Positions 42,651-52,022 are shown, numbered from the stretch's first letter. The stretch is DNA of 64,000 nt from Halosimplex pelagicum (GCF_013415905.1 NZ_CP058909.1:1860001-1924000); one strand, 5' to 3'. The notes: generated from the letters alone by a model not told the origin. A program made the numbers and translations.

Positions 42651-44216
42651 ATGTCTAACGAACGATCAAGTCCGGACGCGATGGTCCAGTGGTACCGGGA
42701 CCGCATCGCGGAACCGACGACGAGCGACGAGGTGTACGGCTACTGGGTGTTCGTGTTCGGTATCCTGCTGGGGATACTGGGCATCCTGCTGTTCCTGACG
42801 AGCGACGTGACGACGGCGACGACCCCCGGCAAGGCCGGGATCGCGCTGGCCGCGATCTCGCTCGTACTACTGATGATCGGGCCGGTGATCCGCCTGCCGC
42901 TCCAGCGGACGGCGAACCTGGTCTCCTACGCCGGCGGGCTCGTCGCGCTGCTCGGCGTCGCGGGCTTCCTGGTCGCCTACCCGGGCTGGCGGGACTCCGG
43001 GCTGGCCGTCCCGGTCATCTCGGTGTTCGCACTCGGCCTCGTCCTGGTCGCCGTCGGCGCGGCGCTGATCCCGGTCGTCGGCGGCACGCGACGAGTGCCC
43101 GAGGCCGACGCCGAGGCGGCCGTCGCCGAGCCCGACGGGTTCGAGACGGCCGCCGACAGCGCGGAAGATGCGGGAACCGGCGCCACAGCGGCGGCCGCGG
43201 AGTCGGACGGCGAGCCGGACGCCGAACCGGTCGCGGAGGCTCCCGAGAGCAAGGCGCGCTTCGAGGTCTTCGCGGACCGCGGCGGCAAGTGGCGCTGGCG
43301 GCTGCGCCACCGCAACGGCAACATCATCGCCGACAGCGCCCAGGGGTACAGCAGCCGCCAGAAGGCCGAGCAGGGCCTGGAGAGCGTCCGGACGAACGCC
43401 CCCGGCGCCCCCGCTATCCGAGAGGAAGTGGAGGTCGAACCGGAGGAAGAGCCCGCCGACGCTCCGTACCCGTCGGGCGAGAGCCAGGGCACCTTCGAGG
43501 TGTACGAGGACGCGGCCGACGAGTACCGCTGGCGGCTCGTCCACCGCAACGGCAACATCGTCGCCGACGGCGGCGAGGGCTACGCCGACCGCGACGCGGT
43601 CGAGGAGGCCGTCGAGCGCGTCCGCGGCTACGTCGGCGACGCCGACTACCTGCGGATCGACCCGACGGCCTTCGAGGTGTACCGCGACGCCGCCGACGAG
43701 TGGCGCTGGCGGCTCATCCACCGCAACGGCGAGATCCTCGCCGACGGCGGCGAGGGCTACGCCTCCCGGACCAACGCCCAGGACGGCGTCGAGCGCGTCC
43801 GCGAGACCGCCGCCGACGAGGACGCCTTCGAGATCTTCGAGGATTCGGCCGGGGAGTACCGCTGGCGGCTCGTCGCGAGCAACGACGAGATCATCGCCGA
43901 CGGCGGCCAGGGCTTCGCCTCCGAGCGCGGCGCCCGCGACTCGGTCGAACGGGTCCGCGAGTACGCCGACGAGGCCAGCGCCCTGGACTACCGCGATGCG
44001 GCCTTCGAAATCTTCGAGGACAACGCCGGGGAGTACCGCTGGCGGCTCCGCCACGAGAACGGGCAGATCCTCGGCGACAGCGGCGAGGGCTACGCCTCCC
44101 GGACCGGGGCCATCGAGGGGCTCCGGAGCGTCAAGCGCAACGCGCCCAACGCCGACCTGACGGACCTGGACGCGACCGGCGAGGCCGGCGAGGACTCGGA
44201 CGGCGACGAAGAGTAA
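42651..44216 (+). CDS. Membrane protein with five DUF1508 (YegP/UPF0339-type) repeats
   Basis: This 521-residue protein has four N-terminal membrane helices (about 28-50, 60-78, 88-107 and 117-140) and an acidic linker. Five DUF1508 domains follow (about 203-250, 282-330, 344-390, 392-440 and 447-495). Each has the signature FEV(F/Y)xDxxxxWRWRLxHRNGxI(I/L)ADxxxGY. DUF1508 proteins are usually small soluble proteins with one or two repeats and unknown function, induced by stress in some bacteria. A membrane-anchored five-repeat version is uncommon. TTTATC 31-36 bases upstream is a likely TATA box. Confidence 0.88.
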   Translation: MSNERSSPDAMVQWYRDRIAEPTTSDEVYGYWVFVFGILLGILGILLFLTSDVTTATTPGKAGIALAAISLVLLMIGPVIRLPLQRTANLVSYAGGLVALLGVAGFLVAYPGWRDSGLAVPVISVFALGLVLVAVGAALIPVVGGTRRVPEADAEAAVAEPDGFETAADSAEDAGTGATAAAAESDGEPDAEPVAEAPESKARFEVFADRGGKWRWRLRHRNGNIIADSAQGYSSRQKAEQGLESVRTNAPGAPAIREEVEVEPEEEPADAPYPSGESQGTFEVYEDAADEYRWRLVHRNGNIVADGGEGYADRDAVEEAVERVRGYVGDADYLRIDPTAFEVYRDAADEWRWRLIHRNGEILADGGEGYASRTNAQDGVERVRETAADEDAFEIFEDSAGEYRWRLVASNDEIIADGGQGFASERGARDSVERVREYADEASALDYRDAAFEIFEDNAGEYRWRLRHENGQILGDSGEGYASRTGAIEGLRSVKRNAPNADLTDLDATGEAGEDSDGDEE

Positions 44217-44277
44217 CGCGGCTCGCGGTCTTCTTTCGGGCTTCGAACGGCGATCAGTGGAGCGACCGGGTCCGCGC

Positions 44278-44775
44278 TCAGAGCAGGAACCGGTCTTCGT
44301 CCTCGCTCATGTCGGTGAAGTCGTCGGCGGCGGCGACGAGTTCCTCCGCGGTCGACTCCTGGAAGGCCACGACCTCGGTGCGGACCCCCTCGTGGCGGAG
44401 ATGGGAACACAGCCGGGAGAAGTCGCCGTCGCCGGTGGCGAGGACGACCGTGTCGACGTGGTTGGCGAGCGTGACGGCGTCTAAGCTCATGCCCACGTCC
44501 CAGTCGGCCTTCTTCGAGCCGTCGCCGAAGGTCTTGATGTCCTTGATGCGGGTCTCGAAGCCGATGTCGACGAGGGCTTCGAAGAAGGACTCCTCCTCGG
44601 GGGCGTCGGCGCGGATGACGTAGGCGACGGCGCGTGTCAGCTGGCGGTCGGCGACGGCGGCGTCGAGCAGGGAGGCGTAGTCGATGTTGCGCGTGTAGAG
44701 ACTCCGGGCGCTGTGGTAGAGGTTCTGCGCGTCCGCGAGCACCGCGACGCGCTGTCCTGGATGGACGTTTTCCAT
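44278..44775 (-). CDS. NYN-domain (LabA/DUF88) RNase-like protein
   Basis: This 165-residue protein has a PIN-like NYN fold: VAVLADAQNLYHSAR (Asp15, Asn18), KKADWDVGMSLDAV (central Asp residues) and VVLATGDGDFSRLCSHL (last Asp pair). These four acidic clusters make up the metal site of NYN ribonucleases. The LabA/Limkain subfamily is widespread in archaea; the RNA target is unknown. It is 49 bases upstream of a zinc-ribbon gene on the same strand. Confidence 0.9.
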   Translation of the reverse strand: MENVHPGQRVAVLADAQNLYHSARSLYTRNIDYASLLDAAVADRQLTRAVAYVIRADAPEEESFFEALVDIGFETRIKDIKTFGDGSKKADWDVGMSLDAVTLANHVDTVVLATGDGDFSRLCSHLRHEGVRTEVVAFQESTAEELVAAADDFTDMSEDEDRFLL

Positions 44776-44824
44776 GCCGGTTGCTGGCGCGCCCGCCCGG
44801 ATAGCTCTTTGGCTCGACCCCCGG

Positions 44825-44995
44825 TCAGGTCCAGGCCGTGAGACACTCCAGCGAGCAGAAGGGCAGGTCCACGGTCGCGCTCGCGCCGCCGTCGGTCCGG
44901 GCCGCCTCGTCGTCCTCGTCGTCCCCGTCGCCGTCGACGTGTGCCCGGAGCGTGTACGCTGGTTCCCCGTCCGCCCGACAGTTCGCGCACTTCAT
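44825..44995 (-). CDS. Small zinc-ribbon protein
   Basis: This 56-residue protein has CANCRADGE at the start and FCSLECLTAW at the end: a CxxC...CxxxC set for one zinc, like MYM/TRASH-type ribbons. The loop between is acidic (DGDGDDEDDEAARTDGG). I chose ATG 44995 so that the protein begins just before the first Cys. It lies on the same strand as and just ahead of the NYN gene, so the two may be co-transcribed. Confidence 0.72.
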   Translation of the reverse strand: MKCANCRADGEPAYTLRAHVDGDGDDEDDEAARTDGGASATVDLPFCSLECLTAWT

Positions 44996-45122
44996 GGCAG
45001 GTAGTCGCACCCGGACCACCGTTGTTATTCACCGTTTAACAGCTCTGATATCCGTGAATCCGTCCCCCGGAAGCTAGCGCTCCCGAACGCGACGGACGGA
45101 TACGGTCGCCTCGGTAGCCGAC

Positions 45123-45201
45123 GGGAGTGGAACCGAGACGGAGGGAGTCGGGGGTGGAACGGAGACGGAGGGAGCGGGAGTGGAATCGAGACGGACGGAC
45201 A
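45123..45201. repeat. Three imperfect 26-27-base tandem repeats
   Basis: Three units of the form GGGAGTGGAACCGAGACGGA plus a GGGAGTC-like end follow one another at 45123, 45150 and 45176. They lie in the 261-base gap between the zinc-ribbon and epimerase genes. A unit of nine codons suggests an eroded coding repeat, but no intact gene contains it. Confidence 0.65.
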
Positions 45202-45256
45202 CGGGCGACCGTCCGCGGGTCACCGGGTTTAACGGGGACAGCGACGAATCGCGGGT

Positions 45257-46246
45257 ATGACCCGACACGCGCTGTTCGTCGGCGGCACCCGATTCATCGG
45301 CCGCCGCGCCGTCCGCGAGTTCCGCGACGCCGGCTACGACGTGACCGTCTTCCACCGCGGCGAGCACGAGAGCCCGTTCGCCGACGACGAGGCGGTCGAC
45401 CACCTCCAGGGGGACCGGACGGACGACGGCGATCTGGCCGACGCGGCGGCCGTCGATCCCGACGTGGTCGTCGATCTGGTGGCTTACCACCCGGAACAGG
45501 TCCGCACCGCAACCGGCGTCTTCGACGACGCCGACGCCTACGTCTACGTCTCCAGCGGCGCCGCCTACGGCGAGGAGGCCGTGCCCAAACGCGAGGACGA
45601 GACGGCGCTGGAACCCTGTAGCGACGAGCAGGCGACCGACGACTCGGGCGCGACCTACGGCGCGCGCAAGGCCGAGGGCGACCGCGCGGTCTTCGCCGCC
45701 GCCGAGCAGGGCGTGAACGCCCTGAGCGTCCGCCCCTGCGTCGTCTACGGCCCCCACGACTACACCCGCCGGTTCGACTACTGGGTCCAGCGCGTCGCCA
45801 ACTGCGACCGCGTGCTTGTCCCCGGCGACGGCACCAACCTCTGGCACCGGGTCAGCGTCGAGAACGTCGCCCGCGCGCTTCGCGTCGTCGCCGAGGAGGG
45901 GACGCCCGGCGAGGCCTACAACGTCGGCGACTGGACGCTCCAGACGCTCCGAGAGACCGTCGAGACCGTCGCCGACGCGCTCGATACGGACGTCGAGGTC
46001 GTCACCGCCGGGGAACGCGAACTCGCCGCGGGCGGGCTCGACCCCTCGGACTTCCCGCTGTATCGGGACCCGCCGCACGTCCTCGACACGAACAAACTGC
46101 GGTCGCTCGGGTGGGACCCGCAGGCGCCGACGGAGGCGGTCGCCGAGACCGTCGACGCGACGCCGGAACGTGACGCCGACGAGGCCCAGCAGGGTCCCGA
46201 CCGGGCAGCGGAGGAGCGGGTACTGGGCGTGCTAGAGACGCTCTGA
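45257..46246 (+). CDS. NAD-dependent epimerase/dehydratase family protein
   Basis: This 329-residue extended SDR has the cofactor loop GGTRFIGR (9-16), VSSGAAYG and the catalytic YGARK near 135-139. The C-terminal half (RVSVENVARALRVV, AYNVGDW) fits sugar-nucleotide epimerases and chloroplast RNA-binding-like relatives. The substrate is unknown. GGTTTAAC about 28 bases before ATG 45257 is a probable TATA box. Confidence 0.87.
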   Translation: MTRHALFVGGTRFIGRRAVREFRDAGYDVTVFHRGEHESPFADDEAVDHLQGDRTDDGDLADAAAVDPDVVVDLVAYHPEQVRTATGVFDDADAYVYVSSGAAYGEEAVPKREDETALEPCSDEQATDDSGATYGARKAEGDRAVFAAAEQGVNALSVRPCVVYGPHDYTRRFDYWVQRVANCDRVLVPGDGTNLWHRVSVENVARALRVVAEEGTPGEAYNVGDWTLQTLRETVETVADALDTDVEVVTAGERELAAGGLDPSDFPLYRDPPHVLDTNKLRSLGWDPQAPTEAVAETVDATPERDADEAQQGPDRAAEERVLGVLETL

Positions 46247-46291
46247 TCGCGGATCGGCCGTCGGTTCCGTTCCGAAACGTCCGACCGCCGC

Positions 46292-47227
46292 TCACGGTGT
46301 CGCTCCGATGCCGACGGCGAACGCGACCGCGTCGATGCCGACGACGAAGGCCGCGTAGGCCACGGCGGGCACGACCAGCGACCCGGTCCGCTCGTAGCCG
46401 TGGGCGGCGACCGCGACGACGGCGAGCCCGGTGAACACGAGCGCGCCCTCCGCGAGTCCGTCGGCCCCTCCGAACCGACTGACGAGGACGCCGCCGACGA
46501 ACAGCGCCAGTGGGATCGCACAGAGCGCAGGGAGCCACTCGTAGTCGAAGGCGTGCGCGGCGACGGCCGGGAGCGCGACGCACGCGGCGAGCACCAGGAA
46601 CACGACGGCGGCCCGCGCCGGGAGGCCGGTCCCGACGATCTCACGCGGTCCGATCGCCCCCACGAACAGCGTCGTGACCGCGACGGCGGTCCACGGGCGT
46701 CCGGCGGCGCTGAGCGGCCGCTGGACGGCCTCGTGGGCGACGAACACGTACGCCGGGAGTCCGACGAGCAGCGTCAACAGCGTGAGCGTCGCCGGGAGCA
46801 GCGGGTCGGCGTCCTGCGCGTAGTACGTCCCCTCCAGCACGGCGAGGGTCGTCCCCGTCGCGCTCGCGAGGACGGTGACCGCGGCGACCCCCGCGACCGG
46901 GACCAGCGCGGCGGTCGCGACCATCGGGATATCCGTCCGGTCCGGGAGCGACAGCTCGACCGGCAGTCCGCGGAGCCTCGCGTGCGCGAGCGCGAACACG
47001 GCGATCCCGGCCAGTAGAACGACGCGGTTCGACAGGGCCGTCGCCGTCAGTTCGCCCAGGTCGGTCGTCGCGAGCGCGTCCGGGTCGACGGTCGAAGTGA
47101 CGCGGTACGCGAGCGACCACAGCGCCTGGATCCAGACGACGAACGCACCGACCGCGACCACCGCGACCGCCGTCTCGCGCGCGACCGGCCGCTCGTCGAA
47201 GGGCGCTCGCAACCGTTTCGGGACCAT
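46292..47227 (-). CDS. Polytopic membrane protein, unknown function
   Basis: This 311-residue protein has about eight hydrophobic helices. A loop with FVAHEAVQRPLSAAGRPW near 165-180 faintly recalls the Glu-Arg motif of CPBP intramembrane proteases, but the paired Glu and the later His of that family are not evident. I therefore leave it unassigned. It is convergent with the epimerase gene and divergent from egsA. Confidence 0.7.
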   Translation of the reverse strand: MVPKRLRAPFDERPVARETAVAVVAVGAFVVWIQALWSLAYRVTSTVDPDALATTDLGELTATALSNRVVLLAGIAVFALAHARLRGLPVELSLPDRTDIPMVATAALVPVAGVAAVTVLASATGTTLAVLEGTYYAQDADPLLPATLTLLTLLVGLPAYVFVAHEAVQRPLSAAGRPWTAVAVTTLFVGAIGPREIVGTGLPARAAVVFLVLAACVALPAVAAHAFDYEWLPALCAIPLALFVGGVLVSRFGGADGLAEGALVFTGLAVVAVAAHGYERTGSLVVPAVAYAAFVVGIDAVAFAVGIGATP

Positions 47228-47371
47228 TCGATACGATCGATGCAGTAGACGGCTACTAAACCTGTCGACCGAACGGACCGAACGGCCGGCCCGGCGCCGT
47301 CGGTCCCTGCGTCGGCTCCGGCGCCGAGTGCGACGGCAAGCGTTTTGCCGGCCGACCGCGCATACCTCGGC

Positions 47372-48430
47372 ATGTTCGACAAGTCGACGTGGATACGGCT
47401 GCCGCGGAACGTCGTGGTGGGCCACGGCGTGCTCGACGACGCCGCGGCGGCCGTCGAGGAGCTCCGCCTCCACGGCGACCCGCTGGTCGTCACCAGCCCG
47501 ACGCCCGCGAAGGTGGCCGGCGACCGAGTCGTCGAGGGCTTTTCCGACGCCGGGTTCGACCCGCGGGTGGTCCGCATCGAGGAGGCGACCTTCGGCGCCG
47601 TCGAGGAGGTCATCGAGGTCGCCGCCAGCGACGACGTGGGCTACCTCGTCGGCGTCGGCGGCGGGAAGGTCATCGACGTGACGAAGATGGCCGGCGAGGA
47701 CGTGGGCAAGGGCTTTGTCTCCGTCCCCACGGCCGCCAGCCACGACGGCATCGTCTCCGGCCGCGCCTCGATCCCGGAGGGCGACACCCGCCACAGCGTC
47801 GCCGCCGAACCCCCCCTCGCGGTCGTCGCCGACACCGAGATCCTCGCCGACGCGCCCTGGGAACTGACCACCGCGGGCTGTGCCGACATCATCTCGAATT
47901 TCACTGCAGTACGCGACTGGGAACTCGCCCACCGGCTGAAGAACGTCGAGTACCACGAGTACGCCGGCGCGCTCTCGCGGATGACCGCCGAGATGCTCGT
48001 CGAGAACGCCGACTCCATCCGCCCGGAACTGGAGGAGTCGGCCTGGATCGTGACGAAGGCGCTCGTCTCCTCCGGCGTCGCCATGTCCATCGCCGGCTCC
48101 TCCCGGCCCGCGTCGGGCGCCGAGCACCTGATCTCCCATCAACTCGACCGCATCGCGCCCGAACCGGCCCTGCACGGCCACCAGGTCGGCGTCGCGTCGA
48201 TCATGACCGAGTACCTGCATTCCGGTCCCAAGGGTCAGTGGCAGGACATCCGCGACGCGCTCGCCAGCATCGACGCACCGACGACCGCCGCGGAGCTGGG
48301 TATCGACGAGGAGATCGTCATCGAGGCGCTGACCACGGCCCACGAGATCCGCGACCGCTACACGATTCTGGGCGACGGCATGAGCGAAGCCGCTGCGCGC
48401 GAGGCCGCGAACGTCACCGGCGTCATCTGA
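47372..48430 (+). CDS. egsA: Glycerol-1-phosphate dehydrogenase
   Basis: This 352-residue enzyme reduces dihydroxyacetone phosphate to sn-glycerol-1-phosphate, the stereospecific backbone of archaeal membrane lipids. The NAD(P) site shows GVGGGKVIDVTKMA (about 91-104), with FVSVPTAASHDGI following. Zinc ligands are expected in SGAEHLISHQLD and ALHGHQVG. The length is typical. CGTTTTGCC about 27 bases before ATG 47372 is a likely TATA box, and an in-frame upstream codon at 47345 is ignored for that reason. Confidence 0.95.
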   Translation: MFDKSTWIRLPRNVVVGHGVLDDAAAAVEELRLHGDPLVVTSPTPAKVAGDRVVEGFSDAGFDPRVVRIEEATFGAVEEVIEVAASDDVGYLVGVGGGKVIDVTKMAGEDVGKGFVSVPTAASHDGIVSGRASIPEGDTRHSVAAEPPLAVVADTEILADAPWELTTAGCADIISNFTAVRDWELAHRLKNVEYHEYAGALSRMTAEMLVENADSIRPELEESAWIVTKALVSSGVAMSIAGSSRPASGAEHLISHQLDRIAPEPALHGHQVGVASIMTEYLHSGPKGQWQDIRDALASIDAPTTAAELGIDEEIVIEALTTAHEIRDRYTILGDGMSEAAAREAANVTGVI

Positions 48431-48470
48431 TCGCCGCGGGCCCTGAGACGCGGACCCACACCCCCGAAAG

Positions 48471-48479
48471 CGATTTATC
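48471..48479 (+). promoter_or_regulatory. TATA box upstream of the ileS leader
   Basis: CGATTTATC centres about 27 bases before the ATG at 48503, indicating transcription from that codon, about 260 bases before ileS. Confidence 0.55.
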
Positions 48480-48502
48480 GACCGATACGAAACCAACGTG
48501 TA

Positions 48503-48562
48503 ATGACGCGGCACCGCGTGCCCGCCGCGGCGGTCTCGATTATCGCCCCGTCAGGGGCATAG
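48503..48562 (+). CDS. Leaderless 19-codon ORF in the ileS leader
   Basis: The ORF reads Met-Thr-Arg-His...Val-Ser-Ile-Ile-Ala-Pro-Ser-Gly-Ala-stop. The two Ile codons (ATT ATC) are adjacent and followed by a perfect GCCCC/GGGGC hairpin that overlaps the stop codon (48548-48561). The downstream gene is isoleucyl-tRNA synthetase, so a leader peptide responding to Ile-tRNA charging is conceivable. Evidence is positional only; 48563-48761 contains no further gene. Confidence 0.4.
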   Translation: MTRHRVPAAAVSIIAPSGA

Positions 48563-48761
48563 TACCTACTTTCTCGGGCACGACGGTTCCGCACTCGGTG
48601 ACACCAGTCTCGTCCGCGCGGCGGTCGCGCGCCAGCGTGTCGCCCCCGCGAGCCCGCTCGTGCCGCGAGTCACGTTCCGACAGCGGCGACTGATCCGCGG
48701 ACTCGCTCCGCCCGGTCGCCCCGTATCGCACGACGATCGATACGACGAGACACGTCTACGG

Positions 48762-51700
48762 ATGCCCGAACGACTACCTGACCACTACGACCCGAACGCG
48801 GTCGAACAGCGAGTCAAAGACCACTGGACGGACGCCGACGCCTTCCCCGGCGTCGACGCGCCGGCCGAGACCAGCCGCGCCTACGAGTACGCCAAACTGC
48901 GGGCCGAAGAGCGGGGCGCCGAGAACGACGAGGAGCCGTTCTACTTCCTCGACGGCCCGCCGTTCACGAGCGGGCGGATGCACGTCGGCAACGCCTGGGG
49001 GAAGATCCTCAAGGACGCGCTGCTGCGGTACCACCGGATGCAGGGCCGCGCGGTGCTGGCCCGGCCGGGCTACGACACCCACGGCCTCCCGGTCGAGGTG
49101 AACGTCGAGCAGGATCACGAGTTCGAGACGAAGGGAGCCGTCGAGGCGTACGGCGTCGACCGGTTCGTCGACGAGTGTCGCACCTTCGTCGCGGACCAGC
49201 GGGCGGTGATGGACGAGGAGTTCCGCGACCTGGCCGTCTGGATGGACTGGGACGACCCCTACCAGACGATGGACCCGGAGTACGTCGACACGGTCTGGGA
49301 CGCCTTCGCCGCGCTGTACGAGCGCGGCCTCGTCGAGCGGGGCGACCAGGTGGTCAACACCTGTCCGCGCTGCGAGACGGCGGTGTCGGACTCCCGACTG
49401 GAGTACGAGGACCGCATCGTCGACGCGGTGTACGTCGGCTTTCCGCTGGTTGACGCCGACCGGGACGGGACCCTCGTCGCCTGGACGACGACGCCGTGGA
49501 CCGTGGTCGGCAACCAGTTCGTCGCCGTCGACGAGCGCGGGGAGTACGCCGCCGTCGAAGTCGCCGACGACGTGCTTACCGACTGCGCCGCAGATGGCCC
49601 GCTCTACGTCGCCGCCGAGCGCGTCTCCGCGGTGATGGACGCGCTGGGCGTCGCCGCTGCCGACTTCGCGGTCGCCGAGACGCTCCCGGGGAGCGACCTC
49701 GTCGGCGCGACGTATCGCCACCCGCTCGCGGACCGACTGCAGGACCACCCGACGCCGCGCGGGACCGTCGCCCACGCCGGCTACGTCGAGACCGACGGGG
49801 ACGGCACCGGGCTGGTCCACTCGGCGCCGGGGTTCGGCCACGAGGACGCCGAGCGCGCCCGCGAGGACGACCTCGACCTGCCCGCCTACTCCCCCGTGGG
49901 TCTCGACGGGCGGTTCACCGACGAAGCGGGCCCGTTCGTCGGACTGGCCGTCCACGGTGAGGGGCGACGGGCGGTCGCCGAGGCGCTCGACGAAGCGGGC
50001 GCCCTGCTCGGGAGCGAGCGGTTCACCCACGAGTACCCGCAGTGTCCGCGGTGTGACACCGACGTGGTGATGCGCGCGGCCGAGCAGTGGCTCGTCCGCG
50101 TGACCGAGCTGAAGGCCGACCTGCTCGACGCCGTGGACGACACGACCTGGTACCCCGCGGAAGCTCGCGACGGTCGGTTCCGCAACACCGTCGAGGCGGC
50201 GCCCGACTGGAACGTCTCCCGCCAGCGCTACTGGGGGAGTCCGCTTCCGGTGTGGCACTGCGACGACTGCGGCCGCGACACCGTCGTCTCCTCGCGGGCG
50301 GACCTGGCCGACCGCGCGGGGTTGGACGAGGTGCCCGAAGATCCCCACCGTCCGGTCGTCGACGAGGTGGCCGTCCCCTGTCCCGACTGCGGCGGCGAGG
50401 CGACCCGAGTCGAGGACGTGCTCGACGTGTGGTTCGACTCCGCCGTTGCCTCGTGGGCGAGCCTGCGCGAGCGCCCGAGCGAGAACCCGCGTCCCGACGA
50501 CTGGCCCGCCGACCTCGTCGTCGAGGGCAACGACCAGACCCGCGGCTGGTTCCTGATGCAACTGTACCTGGGCGTCGCCTTCGCCGACCGGGCGCCCTAC
50601 GAGGAGGTGCTGATGCACGGCTGGGCGCTGCTGGACGGCGAGGGGATGTCGAAGTCCAGGGGGCACGTCCTCCGGCCGCCCGAGGTCGCCGACGCCCACG
50701 GCCGCGACGCGTTGCGGGCGCACCTGCTCGGTCACGAACAGCAGGGCCAGGACGTGACGATGACCGCCGAGATGGCGGGCGTCGAGACGACCCGCGAGCG
50801 GTTCGACGTGGTGTGGAACGTCGCCCGCTTCGCCGCGATGTTCATGGGCGAGGACGGCTACCGGCCCGCGGTCGACCTGACGGCGGACGCCGACGACCGT
50901 CGGGTGCTGGACGAGTGGGTCCTCGCCCGCCTGCGCGAGGTGACCGAGCGAGCGACCGCGGGCTTCGAGGAGCGCGAACCGAACGTCGCGCTCGACGCGG
51001 TCCTCGACTTCCTGATCGCGGACGTGTCCCGCTACTACGTCCAGACGGTCCGCGACCGGGTCTGGACACCCGACTCGACCGCGGACAAACGGGCCGCCTA
51101 CGACACGCTCGGAACCGTGTTGGGCGTCTGCGTCCGGCTGCTCGCGCCGTTCGCACCCCACCTCGCCGAGCGGCTCTACCAAGCGCTCGACGGCCCCGCC
51201 GACGCGGGCGAGCCGACCGTCCACGCGACCGACTGGCCCGACGCCGACGGGCTCGGTCTGCCCGAGGATCCGGGGCTGGTCAGCCGGGTCGAGGTGCTCC
51301 GCGCGGTCGAGGGGAGCGTCGCGACCGCCCGCCAGGAGATGGGCCGCAAGCACCGCTGGCCGGTCGCCGAAGTGGTCGTCGAGACGGACGACGAGACGGT
51401 CGCCGCGGCGGTCGACGCCCACCGGGACCTGCTCGCCGAGCGCGCGAACGCCGAGTCGGTCGAGCTGACCGACCGCTACCCCGCTCGCGAGCGCGTGGTC
51501 GTCCCGGAGATGGACGCGCTCGGGCCGGCGTTCCGCGACGACGCCGCCGCGGTCGCCGACGCCGTGGCGGGGCGGCCGGCCGACGAGTTACCGCTGACCG
51601 CCACCGTCGATGGGGACGACTACGAGGTGACCGCGGGGATGGTCTCGGTCGTCGAGCGCGTCCCCGACGGGGTCCGGCGGGTCCCCTTCGACGGCGGGAC

Positions 51701-52022
51701 GGTCTACGTCGACGAGTCGCTGTCCGGCGGACTCCGGAGGGAGGGGCTGGCCCGCGACGTGACCCGGCGGGCCCAGGAGATGCGCGCGGACCTCGACCTG
51801 GCGGTCGACGAGCGGGTCGACCTCGCGGTCGTCACCGACGACGACGCGGTGGCGGCGGCGGTGACCGACCACGCCGAGAACCTGCGGAGCGCCGTCCGGG
51901 TCGACGACCTGACGGTCCTCGCCGACGGTGACGTCGACGACTACGCCCACACTCGCGAGTGGACGGTCGACGGTGCGGCGGTGACGCTGGCGATGGAACC
52001 GACTGGGGGTTCGCGAGTCTGA
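48762..52022 (+). CDS. ileS: Isoleucyl-tRNA synthetase (divergent)
   Basis: This 1086-residue class Ia synthetase has a HIGH motif in the form HVGN (about 73-76, after DGPPFTSGRM), a CP1 editing domain with WTTTPWTVVGNQFVAV, zinc-type CPRCETAVSDS and CPDCGGEA, the WNVSRQRYWG block and MSKSRG (about 629) as KMSKS. The C-terminal anticodon-binding region includes RYYVQTVRDR. Sequence details (HVGN, GNQFVAV) differ from the haloarchaeal IleRS type I remember, so it may be a second or divergent enzyme. ATG 48762 starts the typical LPDHYDPNAVEQRV; upstream in-frame codons are Arg-rich and unlikely. Confidence 0.88.
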   Translation: MPERLPDHYDPNAVEQRVKDHWTDADAFPGVDAPAETSRAYEYAKLRAEERGAENDEEPFYFLDGPPFTSGRMHVGNAWGKILKDALLRYHRMQGRAVLARPGYDTHGLPVEVNVEQDHEFETKGAVEAYGVDRFVDECRTFVADQRAVMDEEFRDLAVWMDWDDPYQTMDPEYVDTVWDAFAALYERGLVERGDQVVNTCPRCETAVSDSRLEYEDRIVDAVYVGFPLVDADRDGTLVAWTTTPWTVVGNQFVAVDERGEYAAVEVADDVLTDCAADGPLYVAAERVSAVMDALGVAAADFAVAETLPGSDLVGATYRHPLADRLQDHPTPRGTVAHAGYVETDGDGTGLVHSAPGFGHEDAERAREDDLDLPAYSPVGLDGRFTDEAGPFVGLAVHGEGRRAVAEALDEAGALLGSERFTHEYPQCPRCDTDVVMRAAEQWLVRVTELKADLLDAVDDTTWYPAEARDGRFRNTVEAAPDWNVSRQRYWGSPLPVWHCDDCGRDTVVSSRADLADRAGLDEVPEDPHRPVVDEVAVPCPDCGGEATRVEDVLDVWFDSAVASWASLRERPSENPRPDDWPADLVVEGNDQTRGWFLMQLYLGVAFADRAPYEEVLMHGWALLDGEGMSKSRGHVLRPPEVADAHGRDALRAHLLGHEQQGQDVTMTAEMAGVETTRERFDVVWNVARFAAMFMGEDGYRPAVDLTADADDRRVLDEWVLARLREVTERATAGFEEREPNVALDAVLDFLIADVSRYYVQTVRDRVWTPDSTADKRAAYDTLGTVLGVCVRLLAPFAPHLAERLYQALDGPADAGEPTVHATDWPDADGLGLPEDPGLVSRVEVLRAVEGSVATARQEMGRKHRWPVAEVVVETDDETVAAAVDAHRDLLAERANAESVELTDRYPARERVVVPEMDALGPAFRDDAAAVADAVAGRPADELPLTATVDGDDYEVTAGMVSVVERVPDGVRRVPFDGGTVYVDESLSGGLRREGLARDVTRRAQEMRADLDLAVDERVDLAVVTDDDAVAAAVTDHAENLRSAVRVDDLTVLADGDVDDYAHTREWTVDGAAVTLAMEPTGGSRV

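Noticed and set aside
46292..47227. CPBP intramembrane protease assignment
   Set aside because: Only a weak HEAVQR element is present; the paired Glu and the later conserved His/Asn of the family are not visible.
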